Below are positions 9,654-18,195 of a stretch of 43,888 nucleotides of DNA, one piece after another. The notes beneath the pieces were generated by a model, which was not told where the DNA came from, did no database searches, and was given only the letters and a program-made list of their open reading frames with translations. The translations under genes and the position numbers were made by a program. Origin of the DNA: Lachnospiraceae bacterium (GTDB lineage: Bacteria; Bacillota; Clostridia; Lachnospirales; Lachnospiraceae); NCBI GenBank assembly GCA_030540075.1, contig JAUNWX010000018.1, positions 1 to 43,888 of the forward strand, in the 5' to 3' direction. Position 1 is the first letter of the stretch. Every line of letters starts with the position of its first letter.

Positions 9654-12032
9654 CTTTTTACTCTCCTTTTTCTTCCTTTTTCTGATTTTTCTATCCTGTG
9701 AAGCGTCATGCACCTTGCAGAGGTTGAGACGCAACGCATTCATGCATACGGTGAAGCTCGACAGGCTCATCGCCGCCGCGCCGACCATCGGGCTCATCTC
9801 GAATCCGAGTCCCAGCACAGCCGTGTAGAAGCCGGCCGCCAGCGGGATGCAGATCACGTTATAGAAGAAGGCCCAGAACAGGTTCTCATGGATATTCCGC
9901 AGCGTCGCCCGTCCGAGACGGATCGCCGCCGACACATCCGTGAGCCGACTCTTCATCAGGACCACATCCGCCGCATCAATGGCGACGTCTGCGCCGGCAC
10001 CGATGGCGATACCGAGATCCGCACGTGTGAGGGCCGGGGCATCATTGATGCCGTCTCCGACCATCGCAACACGTCCCTCGTTCTTCAGCCGCCGGATCAC
10101 CGCTTCCTTTCCATCCGGAAGCACCCCGGCGATGACATGCGTGACACCGGCCTGCCGTGCGATGGCCCGCGCTGTTTTTTCATTATCGCCCGTGATCATA
10201 TAGACGTCAATGCCCATATTCTGAAGCTCCGCGATGGCCTGCGCAGAATCCTCCTTGATGGCATCCGCGACCGCGATGATGCCCATCGGCTTCCCGTCAC
10301 GCGCAAAGAAGAGCGGTGTCTTTCCCTGCTCCGCGAGCGCCTCATACTGCTGCTCCAGCTCCCCTGTAACACCGAAGCGCTCCTTCATATACTTATACGA
10401 GCCACCGAAGAGCGCCGCTGCGTCCTGCATCGCCTGCAGTCCGTTGCCGGGCAATGCGGAGAACTCCGTCACGGCGCGTGGGGTCATGGCCTGCGCCTCC
10501 GCATAGCGCACGACGGCCCCTGCCAGCGGATGCTCGGAGTACTGCTCGAGGTCGAGTGCGCTCTGAAGAAGCGCCTCCGCCGATCCCCCGGTCACAGGCA
10601 GTACATCCGTCACCACCGGCTGTCCTGAGGTGATGGTGCCGGTCTTATCCAGCGCGACGATTTCGATGCGGCCGGCCTGCTCCTGCGCCGCTGCGGTCTT
10701 AAACAGGATGCCGTTTCGTGCGCCCTGTCCGCTGCCAACCATGATGGCCACCGGCGTCGCCAGTCCGAGCGCACACGGGCAGGACACCACCAGCACGGCG
10801 ACGGCCCGCGGAATCGCAAATTCCACACCCTTCCCGGCCAGCATCCAGGCGATGAAGGTCAGCAGAGAAACGAGGATCACGGCCGGCACGAAGATACCGG
10901 CCACCTGATCCGCGATCCGGGAGATCGGTGCCTTCGTCGCCGCCGCATCCGAAACCATCCGGATGATCTGGCTGAGCGTCGTGTCCTCTCCGACGCGAGT
11001 CGCCCGCGCCTTCAGGAAGCCATCCGTGTTGATGGTCGCCGCCGATACGCTGTCCCCGACGGTCTTATCCACCGGGATGCTCTCACCGGTCAGGGCGGCT
11101 TCATTGACCGCACTGCTGCCCTCGAGGATGACACCATCCACCGGGATGCTCTCGCCCGGACGTACCACGAAGAGATCGCCGGACTGCACCTCTGAGATCG
11201 CCACCGTCACTTCCTTCCCATCCCGCAGCAGCACAGCGGTTTTCGGTGCCAGCTTCATAAGACTGCGCAGGGCATCGGTCGTCCGTCCCTTCGACATCGC
11301 CTCGAGCATCTTGCCGACGGTGATCAGTGCCGGAATCATCGCTGCCGTTTCGAAATAGAGATTGTGGTGCAGATGATGCACCGTCTCCATCTGGCCGCCG
11401 GCCAGTGCGAGGCTCATCAGAAAGAGCTCCACCAGCGAGTACAGGAAGGCCGCACTCGAGCCCAGTGCGACGAGGGCGTCCATGTTCGGTGCCCGGTAAA
11501 GGAGCGAGCGGAAGCCACCGACGAAGAATTTCCGGTTGATATACATGACGATGAGCGCCAGCAGCATCTGTACGATGCCGCCGTTCACCGGATTCTCAAA
11601 CACCGCCGGCAGCGGCCAGCCCGCCATATTGTGTCCCATGCTGAAGTACATAAGAATCAGGAGCAGCAGGATCGACTGGAGGAGACGCTTCTTCAGCTTC
11701 GGCGTCTCATGATCCCGCAGCGCCTCTTCCTCTGCCGCCATCGGATCGAGCCCGCAGCCCGCCGAGGAGCAGGACGCCCCCTGCATGCTTATGCCAGGTT
11801 CCGTTCCACGGCCAATGCTTCCACTCGGCTGTCCGCCCTTCACGCGGACGCCATAGCCCGCGTTCACTACTGCTTTTATGATGTCCTCTGGTGCCGCGTC
11901 TCCCTCGACGGCGAGGGTATTGGTCAGCAGGGAGACCGTCGCCTCCCGTACCCCCGGCACTGCCCGCGCGGCCTTCTCGACACGCGTCTGGCAGGCCGCA
12001 CAGCTCATACCGATCACGATATACTGTTTCAT
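9441..12032 (-). CDS. copA: Copper-exporting P1B-type ATPase fused to a C-terminal CopZ-like domain
   Basis: This 863-residue protein pumps Cu(I) out of the cytosol. Parts in order: an N-terminal HMA domain with GMSCAAC (Cys11, Cys14); a Cys-containing linker (Cys88, Cys93); membrane helices from about residue 118; phosphatase motif TGES (about 315); the metal-transport motif CPC (418-420); DKTGT (462-466); a SEHPLA motif and GDGINDAP in the ATPase domain. A basic linker ([10 protein letters not shown]) then leads to a complete second HMA domain of 70 residues with GMMCGHC. A C-terminal metal-binding domain of this kind is unusual in CopA. The start follows AGAGGTATCT. csoR lies downstream; a copper operator lies upstream. 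Confidence 0.95.
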   Translation of the reverse strand: MKQYIVIGMSCAACQTRVEKAARAVPGVREATVSLLTNTLAVEGDAAPEDIIKAVVNAGYGVRVKGGQPSGSIGRGTEPGISMQGASCSSAGCGLDPMAAEEEALRDHETPKLKKRLLQSILLLLILMYFSMGHNMAGWPLPAVFENPVNGGIVQMLLALIVMYINRKFFVGGFRSLLYRAPNMDALVALGSSAAFLYSLVELFLMSLALAGGQMETVHHLHHNLYFETAAMIPALITVGKMLEAMSKGRTTDALRSLMKLAPKTAVLLRDGKEVTVAISEVQSGDLFVVRPGESIPVDGVILEGSSAVNEAALTGESIPVDKTVGDSVSAATINTDGFLKARATRVGEDTTLSQIIRMVSDAAATKAPISRIADQVAGIFVPAVILVSLLTFIAWMLAGKGVEFAIPRAVAVLVVSCPCALGLATPVAIMVGSGQGARNGILFKTAAAQEQAGRIEIVALDKTGTITSGQPVVTDVLPVTGGSAEALLQSALDLEQYSEHPLAGAVVRYAEAQAMTPRAVTEFSALPGNGLQAMQDAAALFGGSYKYMKERFGVTGELEQQYEALAEQGKTPLFFARDGKPMGIIAVADAIKEDSAQAIAELQNMGIDVYMITGDNEKTARAIARQAGVTHVIAGVLPDGKEAVIRRLKNEGRVAMVGDGINDAPALTRADLGIAIGAGADVAIDAADVVLMKSRLTDVSAAIRLGRATLRNIHENLFWAFFYNVICIPLAAGFYTAVLGLGFEMSPMVGAAAMSLSSFTVCMNALRLNLCKVHDASQDRKIRKRKKKESKKMTETVNIKGMMCGHCEASVKKALEKLDGVEEAVVSHTSGTAELTLSAPVEDAAIRKVVEDLDFEFVSIVK

Positions 12033-12100
12033 AGATACCTCTTTCTACATACAAGTCATGGCAGGATATATACCCCCACCCCCTATATCAAGTCGACGTC

Positions 12101-12129
12101 AGTATACCCCCGTGGGGTATATATGTCAA
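12101..12129 (-). promoter_or_regulatory. copA promoter with embedded CsoR operator
   Basis: On the minus strand -35 TTGACA (12124-12129), exactly 17 bp, -10 TATACT (12101-12106). The palindrome TATACCCC-CGT-GGGGTATA (12103-12121) fills the spacer and overlaps the -10, matching the G/C-tract architecture of CsoR boxes, so bound CsoR would block polymerase. A second C-rich AT-flanked stretch at 12067-12087 lies just downstream of the start site and may be a weaker site. Confidence 0.85.
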
Positions 12130-12153
12130 TAGCATTTCTCTGTCTCATTCAAC

Positions 12154-12390
12154 GCAAGGAGCCCCGGAGGGCAGCCACTGAAAGCCATACGTAGAGTTCG
12201 TGAAGAATCAAAATTGTCCCCCTTAGAACCAGTTGGAGTAATTTTTCCTTAGCACTCTCTGCAACACTGAGTTTTCATAAAGAAAACTCAGTCGTTTGCA
12301 GAGAGCCTACTGGTTCTTAGGGGGACAATTTTAGAGTCTTCCGAACTCGTAGTACTGTGCTTTCAGTGGCTGCCCTCCGAGGCTCCTTGC
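12154..12390 (-). other. Structured inverted-repeat element, copy A (candidate ncRNA or hairpin mobile element)
   Basis: A 237-bp element that can fold almost end to end. The outer arms (12154-12185 with 12359-12390) pair over 32 positions with one mismatch. Inside lie a second helix (12193-12205 with 12338-12348), a 27-position helix (12210-12236 with 12306-12332) with two A-A mismatches, and a terminal hairpin (12255-12264 with 12296-12305, capped by ACTGAGTTTTC and its complement). It shares architecture and loop sequences with copy B at 27542-27746 when read on the minus strand. It lies between the copA promoter and the stop of the lipoprotein gene, so it could be its 3' UTR or an independent RNA. 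No ORF is plausible inside. Confidence 0.75.
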
Positions 12391-12414
12391 TTCACAGCGA
12401 CCAGGTTGCATTCA

Positions 12415-13926
12415 TCAACCCATCGGGCCTCCCGGGAGGAGGTCATCTGAAGGGGCCTGACTGCCCGGGCCGGCGGGTGCGGCGGACGGATCCGGGCCGG
12501 CCGGTACAGCCGGCTGAGGCGCAGGAGAAGCGGCGGTTTCTGCCGGCTTCTGCGGCTCCTCGATCTCCACGTGCTTTTCGCTTTCGTGTTTCTTTTCCGT
12601 TTCCTTCTTCTCGCTTTCCGCCTTCGTTTCGTCGTTCTTTTTCTTCTCGTTCTCCTCTTCTGTTTCGTCTTCACGCTTCGTATGATTCTCGCGCTTTATA
12701 TCATCGTCTCGTTTTTTATCCTTCTCTGACTCCGCATCCTCGCTCTTCTTCGACTCGCTGCTCTCGTCTTCGTCCTCATCCTCATATTCGTCTTCCGAAT
12801 CGTTTCCATAGGACGTCGAATCATCGTACCGACTCGCTGAGCTGCTTTCCTCCGGCTTCGTCACGGCATATCCATAGTAGAAATCCTCGCCCGGGACACT
12901 GCGGCCAATGGCGGCCGAGTCGACCTCCGCGATGGCGATCAGGTAGGCACCGAGCCGGCTCTTCATCTGATCGCCGGTGATGCACTTGAGATTCGCATAC
13001 GGAAGTGCCAGCGGCACAACCGCCGACTGTGTGATGCCGAACTTTCCGGCGAGCTTCGCGGTCTGATTCGCCGCCCGCTCGGCCTTTACGATCGACATCG
13101 CGGTCTCACGGAGAAGATTATCCACCGCGGCACGCTTATTTTCATAGTAATTCCGGTGCACGAGGGTCACGCTGGAGATCAGACTGCCGGTCGCGGTGAC
13201 ATTTTCCCAGCTGTCCTGCAGCGAAAACGCGCGGACGGTACCCGGCACGCCGGCCAGCAGGCTCGAGGCGTCCGGCTCTGCGACGATGGCGACCTTCGAC
13301 GGATCTGCCGAAAGCTGCGCCGTGATGTCCTCGATGCTCGTATACTGCACATCAAACTGCGTGCCGTACTGACTCTTCAGGTAGCGGATGACATACTCCG
13401 GCTGCTCGCCCTGTCCGACGCTCAGTATCGTCTGCCCCTTCAGTCCCTGGAAGCTCTTCAGCTCGGTGTTGCCGCTGATGCAGTACAGCTCGTTACCTGC
13501 ATTGATATTGACGATGACCGCACCGTCCTTCGCATCATGGTAGGCCCGTGTGGCACTTTCCGGTGACAGGACCGCGACGTCCGCCGCACCGGTGATGAAG
13601 TCCGAGAGGACCTCGTCTTCACTCGTCTTCAGCTCGAAATGGTAGTCTCCCTGTGTCGCACCCAGCTCGGACTCCTCCATGAGATGCGCGAAGCCGAGGG
13701 CCGCTGCCCCCTGGGAAAGCTCGATCTGTATCGCATCCGGATCCGCCGGCTCCACGACCTGGTCCGCCGGGATCGTCGTTTCAAGGATTGCCTGCGTCTC
13801 TGCTGCCGTCGTTTCCTGTTTCGATGCGACATGCTCCACGAGCTCCGTAAAATGTGTACATCCGGACAGGAGCAGCATCAGGGCCGCCGGGATCATCATA
13901 TATTTCCATGCTTTTTTCATCATCAT
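12415..13926 (-). CDS. Substrate-binding lipoprotein (NMT1/SsuA-like) with charged low-complexity C-terminal tail
   Basis: This 503-residue predicted lipoprotein has a lipobox LLLSGC (Cys23) after a short hydrophobic signal peptide. Residues about 65-350 resemble the periplasmic-binding domain of NitT/TauT/NMT1-type ABC transporters (ITGAADVAVLSPESATRAY and LKGQTILSVGQGEQPEYV). From about residue 358 the protein changes to a Ser/Asp/Glu/Lys-rich stretch of roughly 95 residues and then a Pro/Ala/Gly-rich end. No ATPase or permease gene is adjacent, so its transporter partner and ligand are unknown. Three ATG codons in a row mark the start; AAAGG lies just upstream, and the first or second ATG is used. 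The tail may span the cell wall or be disordered. Confidence 0.8.
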   Translation of the reverse strand: MMMKKAWKYMMIPAALMLLLSGCTHFTELVEHVASKQETTAAETQAILETTIPADQVVEPADPDAIQIELSQGAAALGFAHLMEESELGATQGDYHFELKTSEDEVLSDFITGAADVAVLSPESATRAYHDAKDGAVIVNINAGNELYCISGNTELKSFQGLKGQTILSVGQGEQPEYVIRYLKSQYGTQFDVQYTSIEDITAQLSADPSKVAIVAEPDASSLLAGVPGTVRAFSLQDSWENVTATGSLISSVTLVHRNYYENKRAAVDNLLRETAMSIVKAERAANQTAKLAGKFGITQSAVVPLALPYANLKCITGDQMKSRLGAYLIAIAEVDSAAIGRSVPGEDFYYGYAVTKPEESSSASRYDDSTSYGNDSEDEYEDEDEDESSESKKSEDAESEKDKKRDDDIKRENHTKREDETEEENEKKKNDETKAESEKKETEKKHESEKHVEIEEPQKPAETAASPAPQPAVPAGPDPSAAPAGPGSQAPSDDLLPGGPMG

Positions 13927-13968
13927 CTGGCCTTTTCTTTCTGATAAACTCTGATGACTATGTTAGCA

Positions 13969-13998
13969 CAAAAAGACCCCCGGAGAAAACTCCGGGGG
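13969..13998 (-). terminator. Intrinsic terminator between fucO and the lipoprotein gene
   Basis: A perfect 9-bp stem CCCCCGGAG (13977-13985) and CTCCGGGGG (13990-13998) with an A4/T4 loop. On the minus strand it is followed by TCTTTTTG. It ends the fucO transcript after a series of three larger hairpins. Confidence 0.88.
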
Positions 13999-14025
13999 AA
14001 ATATTTACAGTTCAAATTACAAGGA

Positions 14026-14153
14026 GACCATGCCATGAGATGCGCCTTCGGCGCGGGCATGGTCGCTTGATTTTGCCGGGCAGGCCGGCAAAACGGCCTC
14101 GCCGCCCGGGGGCATCACTGGGACCCCGCGCCCAAAGGGCGCACCCCAGTGAT
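14026..14153 (-). other. Three consecutive GC-rich hairpins downstream of fucO
   Basis: Directly after the fucO stop on the minus strand come three hairpins in a row. The first has ATCACTGGG with CCCAGTGAT (14114-14122, 14145-14153) and an inner GCGCCC/GGGCGC. The second has TTTTGCCGG with CCGGCAAAA (14071-14079, 14085-14093). The third has GACCATGCC with GGCATGGTC (14026-14034, 14056-14064) and an inner GCGCC/GGCGC. None has a T tract except the true terminator that follows. They may stabilise the fucO mRNA 3' end or form a small RNA. Confidence 0.55.
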
Positions 14154-14158
14154 ATTAA

Positions 14159-15304
14159 TTACATAAGCTTTCTGAACATAGCCTCGAAGTCAGCGATGCT
14201 TGCTTCTCTCGGGTTACCAGGTGCACATGCATCAGCAGCAGCGGACTCGCACAGGAACGGAAGATCCTCTTCCTTGAGTGCCTCGAGCTTGGTCGGGATG
14301 CCTACATCTACAGAGAGCTGCTTTACAGCATCGATGGCTGCCTTACGATAGGTGGCTGCATCCATACCGGTCGTGTCGATACCAAATGCCTCTGCGATGG
14401 CCTTGAACTTCTCACCAGTGTACTCCTGGTTGAACTCCATAACGATCGGAAGCATCATCGCGCATGCAACACCGTGCGGTGTGTCATAAACTGCACCGAG
14501 GGTATGTGCCATGGAGTGTGCGATACCGAGACCTACGTTGGAGTATGCCATGGCGGTTACATACTGTGCAAGTGCCATGCCCTCACGTCCATCCGGATCG
14601 TTCTGTACAGCCTTACGAAGGTTCTTTGCGATGAGCTTGATGGCCTCAAGGTCGAGTACATCGGCGAGCTCCCATGCACCCTTGGTGGTGTAGCCCTCAA
14701 TCGCATGTGTCAGCGCATCCATACCGGTCGAAGCGGTGAGGCCCTTCGGCATGGAGGACATCATATCCGGATCAACGACGGCGATATCAGGGATATCGTT
14801 TGCATCGACGCAGACGAACTTTCTCTTCTTCTCAACATCGGTGACAACGTAGTTGATGGTGGACTCTGCACCGGTACCACCGGTTGTCGGAACGGCGATG
14901 GTGAATACGGTACGATGCTTGGTCGGTGCAACACCCTCGAGGGAACGGATATCTGCGAACTCCGGGTTGTTGATGACGATACCGATGCCCTTACCGGTAT
15001 CCATGGAAGAACCGCCGCCGATGGTGATCATGCAGTCAGCGCCGCAGGACTTGTACGCCTCTACACCGTGCTGGATGTTCTCGATGGTTGGATTCGGCTT
15101 GATGTCATCATACAGGAAGAAGTCGATGTCGTTCTCCTTCAGAAGATCCGTCACCTTGGCTGTTACGCCGAACTTTACGAGGTCAGGATCGGATGCAACG
15201 AAAGCCTTATGATAGCCTCTTGCCTTGATGAGACCCGGGATCTCCTTGATTGCGCCATGTCCATGATAGGAAATACCATTTAAGACGAAACGATTCACAG
15301 CCAT
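14159..15304 (-). CDS. fucO: Iron-containing alcohol dehydrogenase, FucO-like lactaldehyde reductase
   Basis: This 381-residue cytosolic group III alcohol dehydrogenase is closely similar along its whole length to E. coli FucO (lactaldehyde:1,2-propanediol oxidoreductase, about 382 residues). Visible are the NAD-binding GGGSSMDTGKGIGI (about 96-109), NNPEFADIRSLEG, the iron ligands in GMDALTHAIEG and in HSMAHTLGAVYDTPHG, and the C-terminal GNPREAS. It would reduce aldehydes with NADH during fermentation; lactaldehyde is the best guess, but the family is broad. The start follows AAAGGAGTAAAATT. A near-consensus promoter (15435-15463) and a large leader palindrome (15385-15427) precede it. No fucose or rhamnose genes are nearby. 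Confidence 0.92.
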   Translation of the reverse strand: MAVNRFVLNGISYHGHGAIKEIPGLIKARGYHKAFVASDPDLVKFGVTAKVTDLLKENDIDFFLYDDIKPNPTIENIQHGVEAYKSCGADCMITIGGGSSMDTGKGIGIVINNPEFADIRSLEGVAPTKHRTVFTIAVPTTGGTGAESTINYVVTDVEKKRKFVCVDANDIPDIAVVDPDMMSSMPKGLTASTGMDALTHAIEGYTTKGAWELADVLDLEAIKLIAKNLRKAVQNDPDGREGMALAQYVTAMAYSNVGLGIAHSMAHTLGAVYDTPHGVACAMMLPIVMEFNQEYTGEKFKAIAEAFGIDTTGMDAATYRKAAIDAVKQLSVDVGIPTKLEALKEEDLPFLCESAAADACAPGNPREASIADFEAMFRKLM

Positions 15305-15384
15305 AATTTTACTCCTTTAAAATAAAATGAATGCCCTGTCAGAAAGACCCATTCGATCTGCACAGGCATGCTCTACAAACGATC

Positions 15385-15427
15385 GTTGTGTATGTGCAGA
15401 GCATTGTTCACTCTGCACAACCACAAC
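15385..15427 (-). promoter_or_regulatory. Leader palindrome of fucO (operator or RNA hairpin)
   Basis: Two nested inverted repeats: GTTGTG (15385-15390) with CACAAC (15422-15427), and TGTGCAGAG (15393-15401) with CTCTGCACA (15411-15419), separated symmetrically by two bases on each side. It starts right after the expected transcription start of the fucO promoter. The TTGTG/CACAA outer halves recall Rex half-sites, but their spacing is far wider than a Rex operator. Confidence 0.5.
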
Positions 15428-15434
15428 CTTTTTT

Positions 15435-15463
15435 ATGATAGCAGATTGTCGTTATTTTATCAA
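15435..15463 (-). promoter_or_regulatory. Sigma-A promoter of fucO
   Basis: On the minus strand -35 TTGATA (15458-15463), 17-bp spacer, -10 TATCAT (15435-15440). The leader is about 125 nt and carries the palindrome at 15385-15427. Confidence 0.7.
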
Positions 15464-15503
15464 CATTCTCCCAAAACACGACAAAATCGTCCTTCATCAG
15501 CTT

Positions 15504-15541
15504 AAAAAAATACCCTTCAGCCGTGAAAATGCCGAAGGGTA
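15504..15541 (-). terminator. Intrinsic terminator of the YfcE-like gene
   Basis: Stem TACCCTTCGGC-type: 15511-15521 pairs with 15531-15541 on the minus strand with one G-T pair, followed by seven T. It lies 28 nt after the stop of the phosphoesterase gene. Confidence 0.87.
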
Positions 15542-15568
15542 AGAAAAAGCGTTTCGTCAATATGTCGT

Positions 15569-16132
15569 TTACGCGTTCAGTGAAATCGATGCGATCGTGT
15601 GACCCTCAAAATCATATACCGTAAATACATCCTCATCGAGGATGGCATAGGTATTCGTGTTTCCGCCCTTCGGAAGGGAGGTGCTGCCCGGGTTCAGATG
15701 AAAGAACGAGCGTCCATCCTCTGCCGTCAGCTTCTCTGCCTTCAGCAGATGCGTATGACCATGCAGCAGTGCATCGCCTGCCATCAGTGGTGGAAGCTTC
15801 GTTTCATCGAAGAGATGACCATGGGTTGCAAAAATCGTATGGCCATTCAGTGCGAGGATCGCATAATCCGCCATCACCGGAAACTGCAGCACCATCTGGT
15901 CGACCTCCGCCTCACAGTTGCCACGTACCGCCCAGATTCTGTCCTTCAGCGGATTCAGCATCGCGATGACCTCCTTCGGTGCATACTCCTGAGGCAGGTC
16001 ATTCCGCGGTCCATGGTAGAGGATGTCGCCGAGGAGAATCAGGCGCTCTGCACCGCTCTCCTCAAACTTCTCCAGGGTCTTACGGCACCAGTACGCGGAG
16101 CCGTGGATATCACTGGCAATGAAATATTTCAT
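15569..16132 (-). CDS. yfcE: YfcE/MJ0936-type metallophosphoesterase
   Basis: This 187-residue cytosolic phosphoesterase has the calcineurin-like metal motifs ASDIHG (Asp8, His10), GDILYHGPRN, GNCEAEVD, THGH and GHTH in order. The YHGPRN and NPGS elements match the YfcE branch, which hydrolyses phosphodiesters in vitro; the physiological substrate is unknown. The start follows AGGAG ten nucleotides upstream. It lies 77 bp downstream of argS on the same strand, with a 11-bp hairpin (16152-16162 with 16179-16189, no T tract) in between, so it is probably the second gene of an argS operon. Confidence 0.92.
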   Translation of the reverse strand: MKYFIASDIHGSAYWCRKTLEKFEESGAERLILLGDILYHGPRNDLPQEYAPKEVIAMLNPLKDRIWAVRGNCEAEVDQMVLQFPVMADYAILALNGHTIFATHGHLFDETKLPPLMAGDALLHGHTHLLKAEKLTAEDGRSFFHLNPGSTSLPKGGNTNTYAILDEDVFTVYDFEGHTIASISLNA

Positions 16133-16209
16133 AATCTGTATTCTCCTCTCACTGCTGTCCGACGCATCGAACGTTTCCGGACAGCAGTCACTATTCGGTA
16201 TATTTCCGA

Positions 16210-18024
16210 TTACATCCGCTCCGGTGCACCGAATCCCAGTGTATGGATGCAGGTGCTCAGTACACGGAAGGTCAGCATCAGAAGCGCCATGCAGCTCTCC
16301 TTTTCCTTCTCCGGCAGGCTCAGGAACTTCACATCATGGTAGAGACTGTTGAAGTTGTTCGCCAGTGCATAGATATAGGAGCAGATGCGGTGCGGTGCGA
16401 GGTCCTTCCATGCACCGTTGATCTCATCCTGGTAACGGGTCAGCAGCATCTGCACATCATGTGCAGACTTCTCCTTCATCGGCAGGATCTGGAAGTCGGT
16501 CGCATGGGCCTTCACATAATCCTTTACATGCACATCATCACTTACGCCACGCTCCTGCATGAACTTCCGGAGGATCGAGTTGATCCGTACGATGGTGTAG
16601 AGGATGTATGGACCGGTGTTACCCTCGAAGGACGTGAATTTATCGAGGTCGAAGACGTAGTCCTTCGTCGCCTGATTCGAGAGATCACCGTACTTCAGTG
16701 CGGCGAGGCCGACACGAACGGCGATGGCGGCTGCCTCCTCCTCGCTGAGCTCCTCACCACGGGATGCGCGTACACGCTCGAGGACCTTTTCATTTGTCTC
16801 CTGGATCAGCTTCTCGAGACGGAGCACACCACCCTCACGGGTCTTAAACGGCTTTCCGTCCTTGCCGTTCATCGTACCGAAACCGATGAAACGAAGCTCC
16901 TCCTCCGGACGTACGAGGCCGGCCTTCCGTGCTACACGGAAGAACTGGGTATAGTGGAGGGACTGACGGCTGTCCGCGATGTAGATGTACGCATCCGGAT
17001 GATACAGCTTCTCACGCTCGACGATGGTGCCGAGGTCAGAGGTCGCATACAGTGCCGCACCGTCCGACTTACGGATCATGCATGGTGGAATCTCCTTCGC
17101 ATCGCTCTCCTCTGCAACATCCACCACCAGGGCGCCCTGGGACTCATACGCAAGTCCCTTATCAATCAGATCCTGAATCAGGCCCGGAATATACTGCTGC
17201 GCATCACTCTCGCCCTTCCAGAGATCGAAGTGAACGTCGAGGTTGCCATAGTTCTTCTTCAGATCCGCGATGGAGACCTTCATGATCTTGTTCCATACCG
17301 CACGGTAGGTCGGATCTCCGTTCTGCAACTTCAGTGTCGCCTGATGCGCACGCTCGGCGTACTCCGGATTGACGAGCTCGCCCTTATGCGGACCATCCTC
17401 ATACTTAGCCTTCGCCTTCGCAGAAGCGAACGGGTAGATCTCCTCCAGCTGGGAGATCTCGAGATCCTGGTCAAGCTGTCCGCGGTCCTCGAGCTCCGTG
17501 ATGATGAGGCCCATCTGAAGACCCCAGTCTCCGAGATGTACGTCACCGATGACCTCATTGCCCTGCTGAATCGCCATCCGCTTGATCGCCTCACCGATGA
17601 CGGCTGAACGAAGGTGGCCGACATGGAGCGGCTTCGCCGCATTGGCTCCGCCGTAGTCGATGATGATCTTCTTCCCCTCGTGGGCATCGAGGCCGAGGTC
17701 CTCATGGAAGTTCATCTCGTTCAGATACTTCGTGGTGAGCTCCTCGGATACGTTCAGGTTGATGAAGCCCGGCATCACCGCAGAGACCTCGGAGAACATC
17801 ACGATGTCACCCTGCTGCATGGTCTTCAGCTTCTCCACCACCTCGTTTGCGATATCCATCGGCTTCTTGTGGTACTGCTTCGCACCGGCCATCGCTCCGT
17901 TCGACTGGTACTCGCAGAGGTCCGGACGGTTGGAAATCGACACGCGACCGAGCTCTGCATCATAGCCGGCCAGCACAAACGCAGTCCGTACGGCGTCGGT
18001 GATAACGTTAAGAATCGTAGTCAA
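16210..18024 (-). CDS. argS: Arginyl-tRNA synthetase
   Basis: This 604-residue class I synthetase charges tRNA-Arg. The HIGH signature appears as HVGH in DYGGANAAKPLHVGHLRSAV near residue 130. The C-terminal anticodon-binding domain ends with GAPERM, matching the usual ArgS LG(I)xxxERM ending. As in many ArgS proteins no canonical KMSKS is present; the region reads REGGVLRLEKL. The start codon is TTG (18022-18024), preceded by AAAGGAG at seven nucleotides, and no upstream ATG fits better. A rare start can lower translation. No T-box leader is visible upstream. Confidence 0.96.
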   Translation of the reverse strand: MTTILNVITDAVRTAFVLAGYDAELGRVSISNRPDLCEYQSNGAMAGAKQYHKKPMDIANEVVEKLKTMQQGDIVMFSEVSAVMPGFINLNVSEELTTKYLNEMNFHEDLGLDAHEGKKIIIDYGGANAAKPLHVGHLRSAVIGEAIKRMAIQQGNEVIGDVHLGDWGLQMGLIITELEDRGQLDQDLEISQLEEIYPFASAKAKAKYEDGPHKGELVNPEYAERAHQATLKLQNGDPTYRAVWNKIMKVSIADLKKNYGNLDVHFDLWKGESDAQQYIPGLIQDLIDKGLAYESQGALVVDVAEESDAKEIPPCMIRKSDGAALYATSDLGTIVEREKLYHPDAYIYIADSRQSLHYTQFFRVARKAGLVRPEEELRFIGFGTMNGKDGKPFKTREGGVLRLEKLIQETNEKVLERVRASRGEELSEEEAAAIAVRVGLAALKYGDLSNQATKDYVFDLDKFTSFEGNTGPYILYTIVRINSILRKFMQERGVSDDVHVKDYVKAHATDFQILPMKEKSAHDVQMLLTRYQDEINGAWKDLAPHRICSYIYALANNFNSLYHDVKFLSLPEKEKESCMALLMLTFRVLSTCIHTLGFGAPERM

Positions 18025-18120
18025 ATCTATACTCCTTTAACTATGCCATGAGAGGCACGTCCTCCCATGAATCGACGGTTTCTTAAGAATTTCGTAAGGG
18101 GGTCAGACCCCATAAACCCG

Positions 18121-18154
18121 AAAAAAAGAAGGTTTCCCGTTTGGGAAACCTTCT
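18121..18154 (-). terminator. Intrinsic terminator of efp
   Basis: A perfect 12-bp stem AGAAGGTTTCCC (18127-18138) and GGGAAACCTTCT (18143-18154), tetraloop, followed on the minus strand by seven T. It lies 41 nt after the efp stop. Confidence 0.92.
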
Positions 18155-18195
18155 CACAAACGGATCGCTCCGTATATGGTCTGATCACGCAAGGA

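Noticed and set aside
12154-12390. Ordinary MITE or insertion sequence remnant at element A
   Set aside because: There is no transposase, no clear target-site duplication, and the copy at 27542-27746 differs by compensatory changes throughout the stems, which simple terminal inverted repeats would not show. A hairpin-recognising mobile element remains possible.
15385-15427. Classical Rex operator upstream of fucO
   Set aside because: The TTGTG and CACAA halves are about 30 bp apart, not the compact spacing of a Rex site.
18025-18120. T-box leader for argS
   Set aside because: Under 100 nt separate the efp terminator from argS, no T-box sequence or specifier stem is visible, and only a small GGGGTC-GACCCC hairpin occurs.
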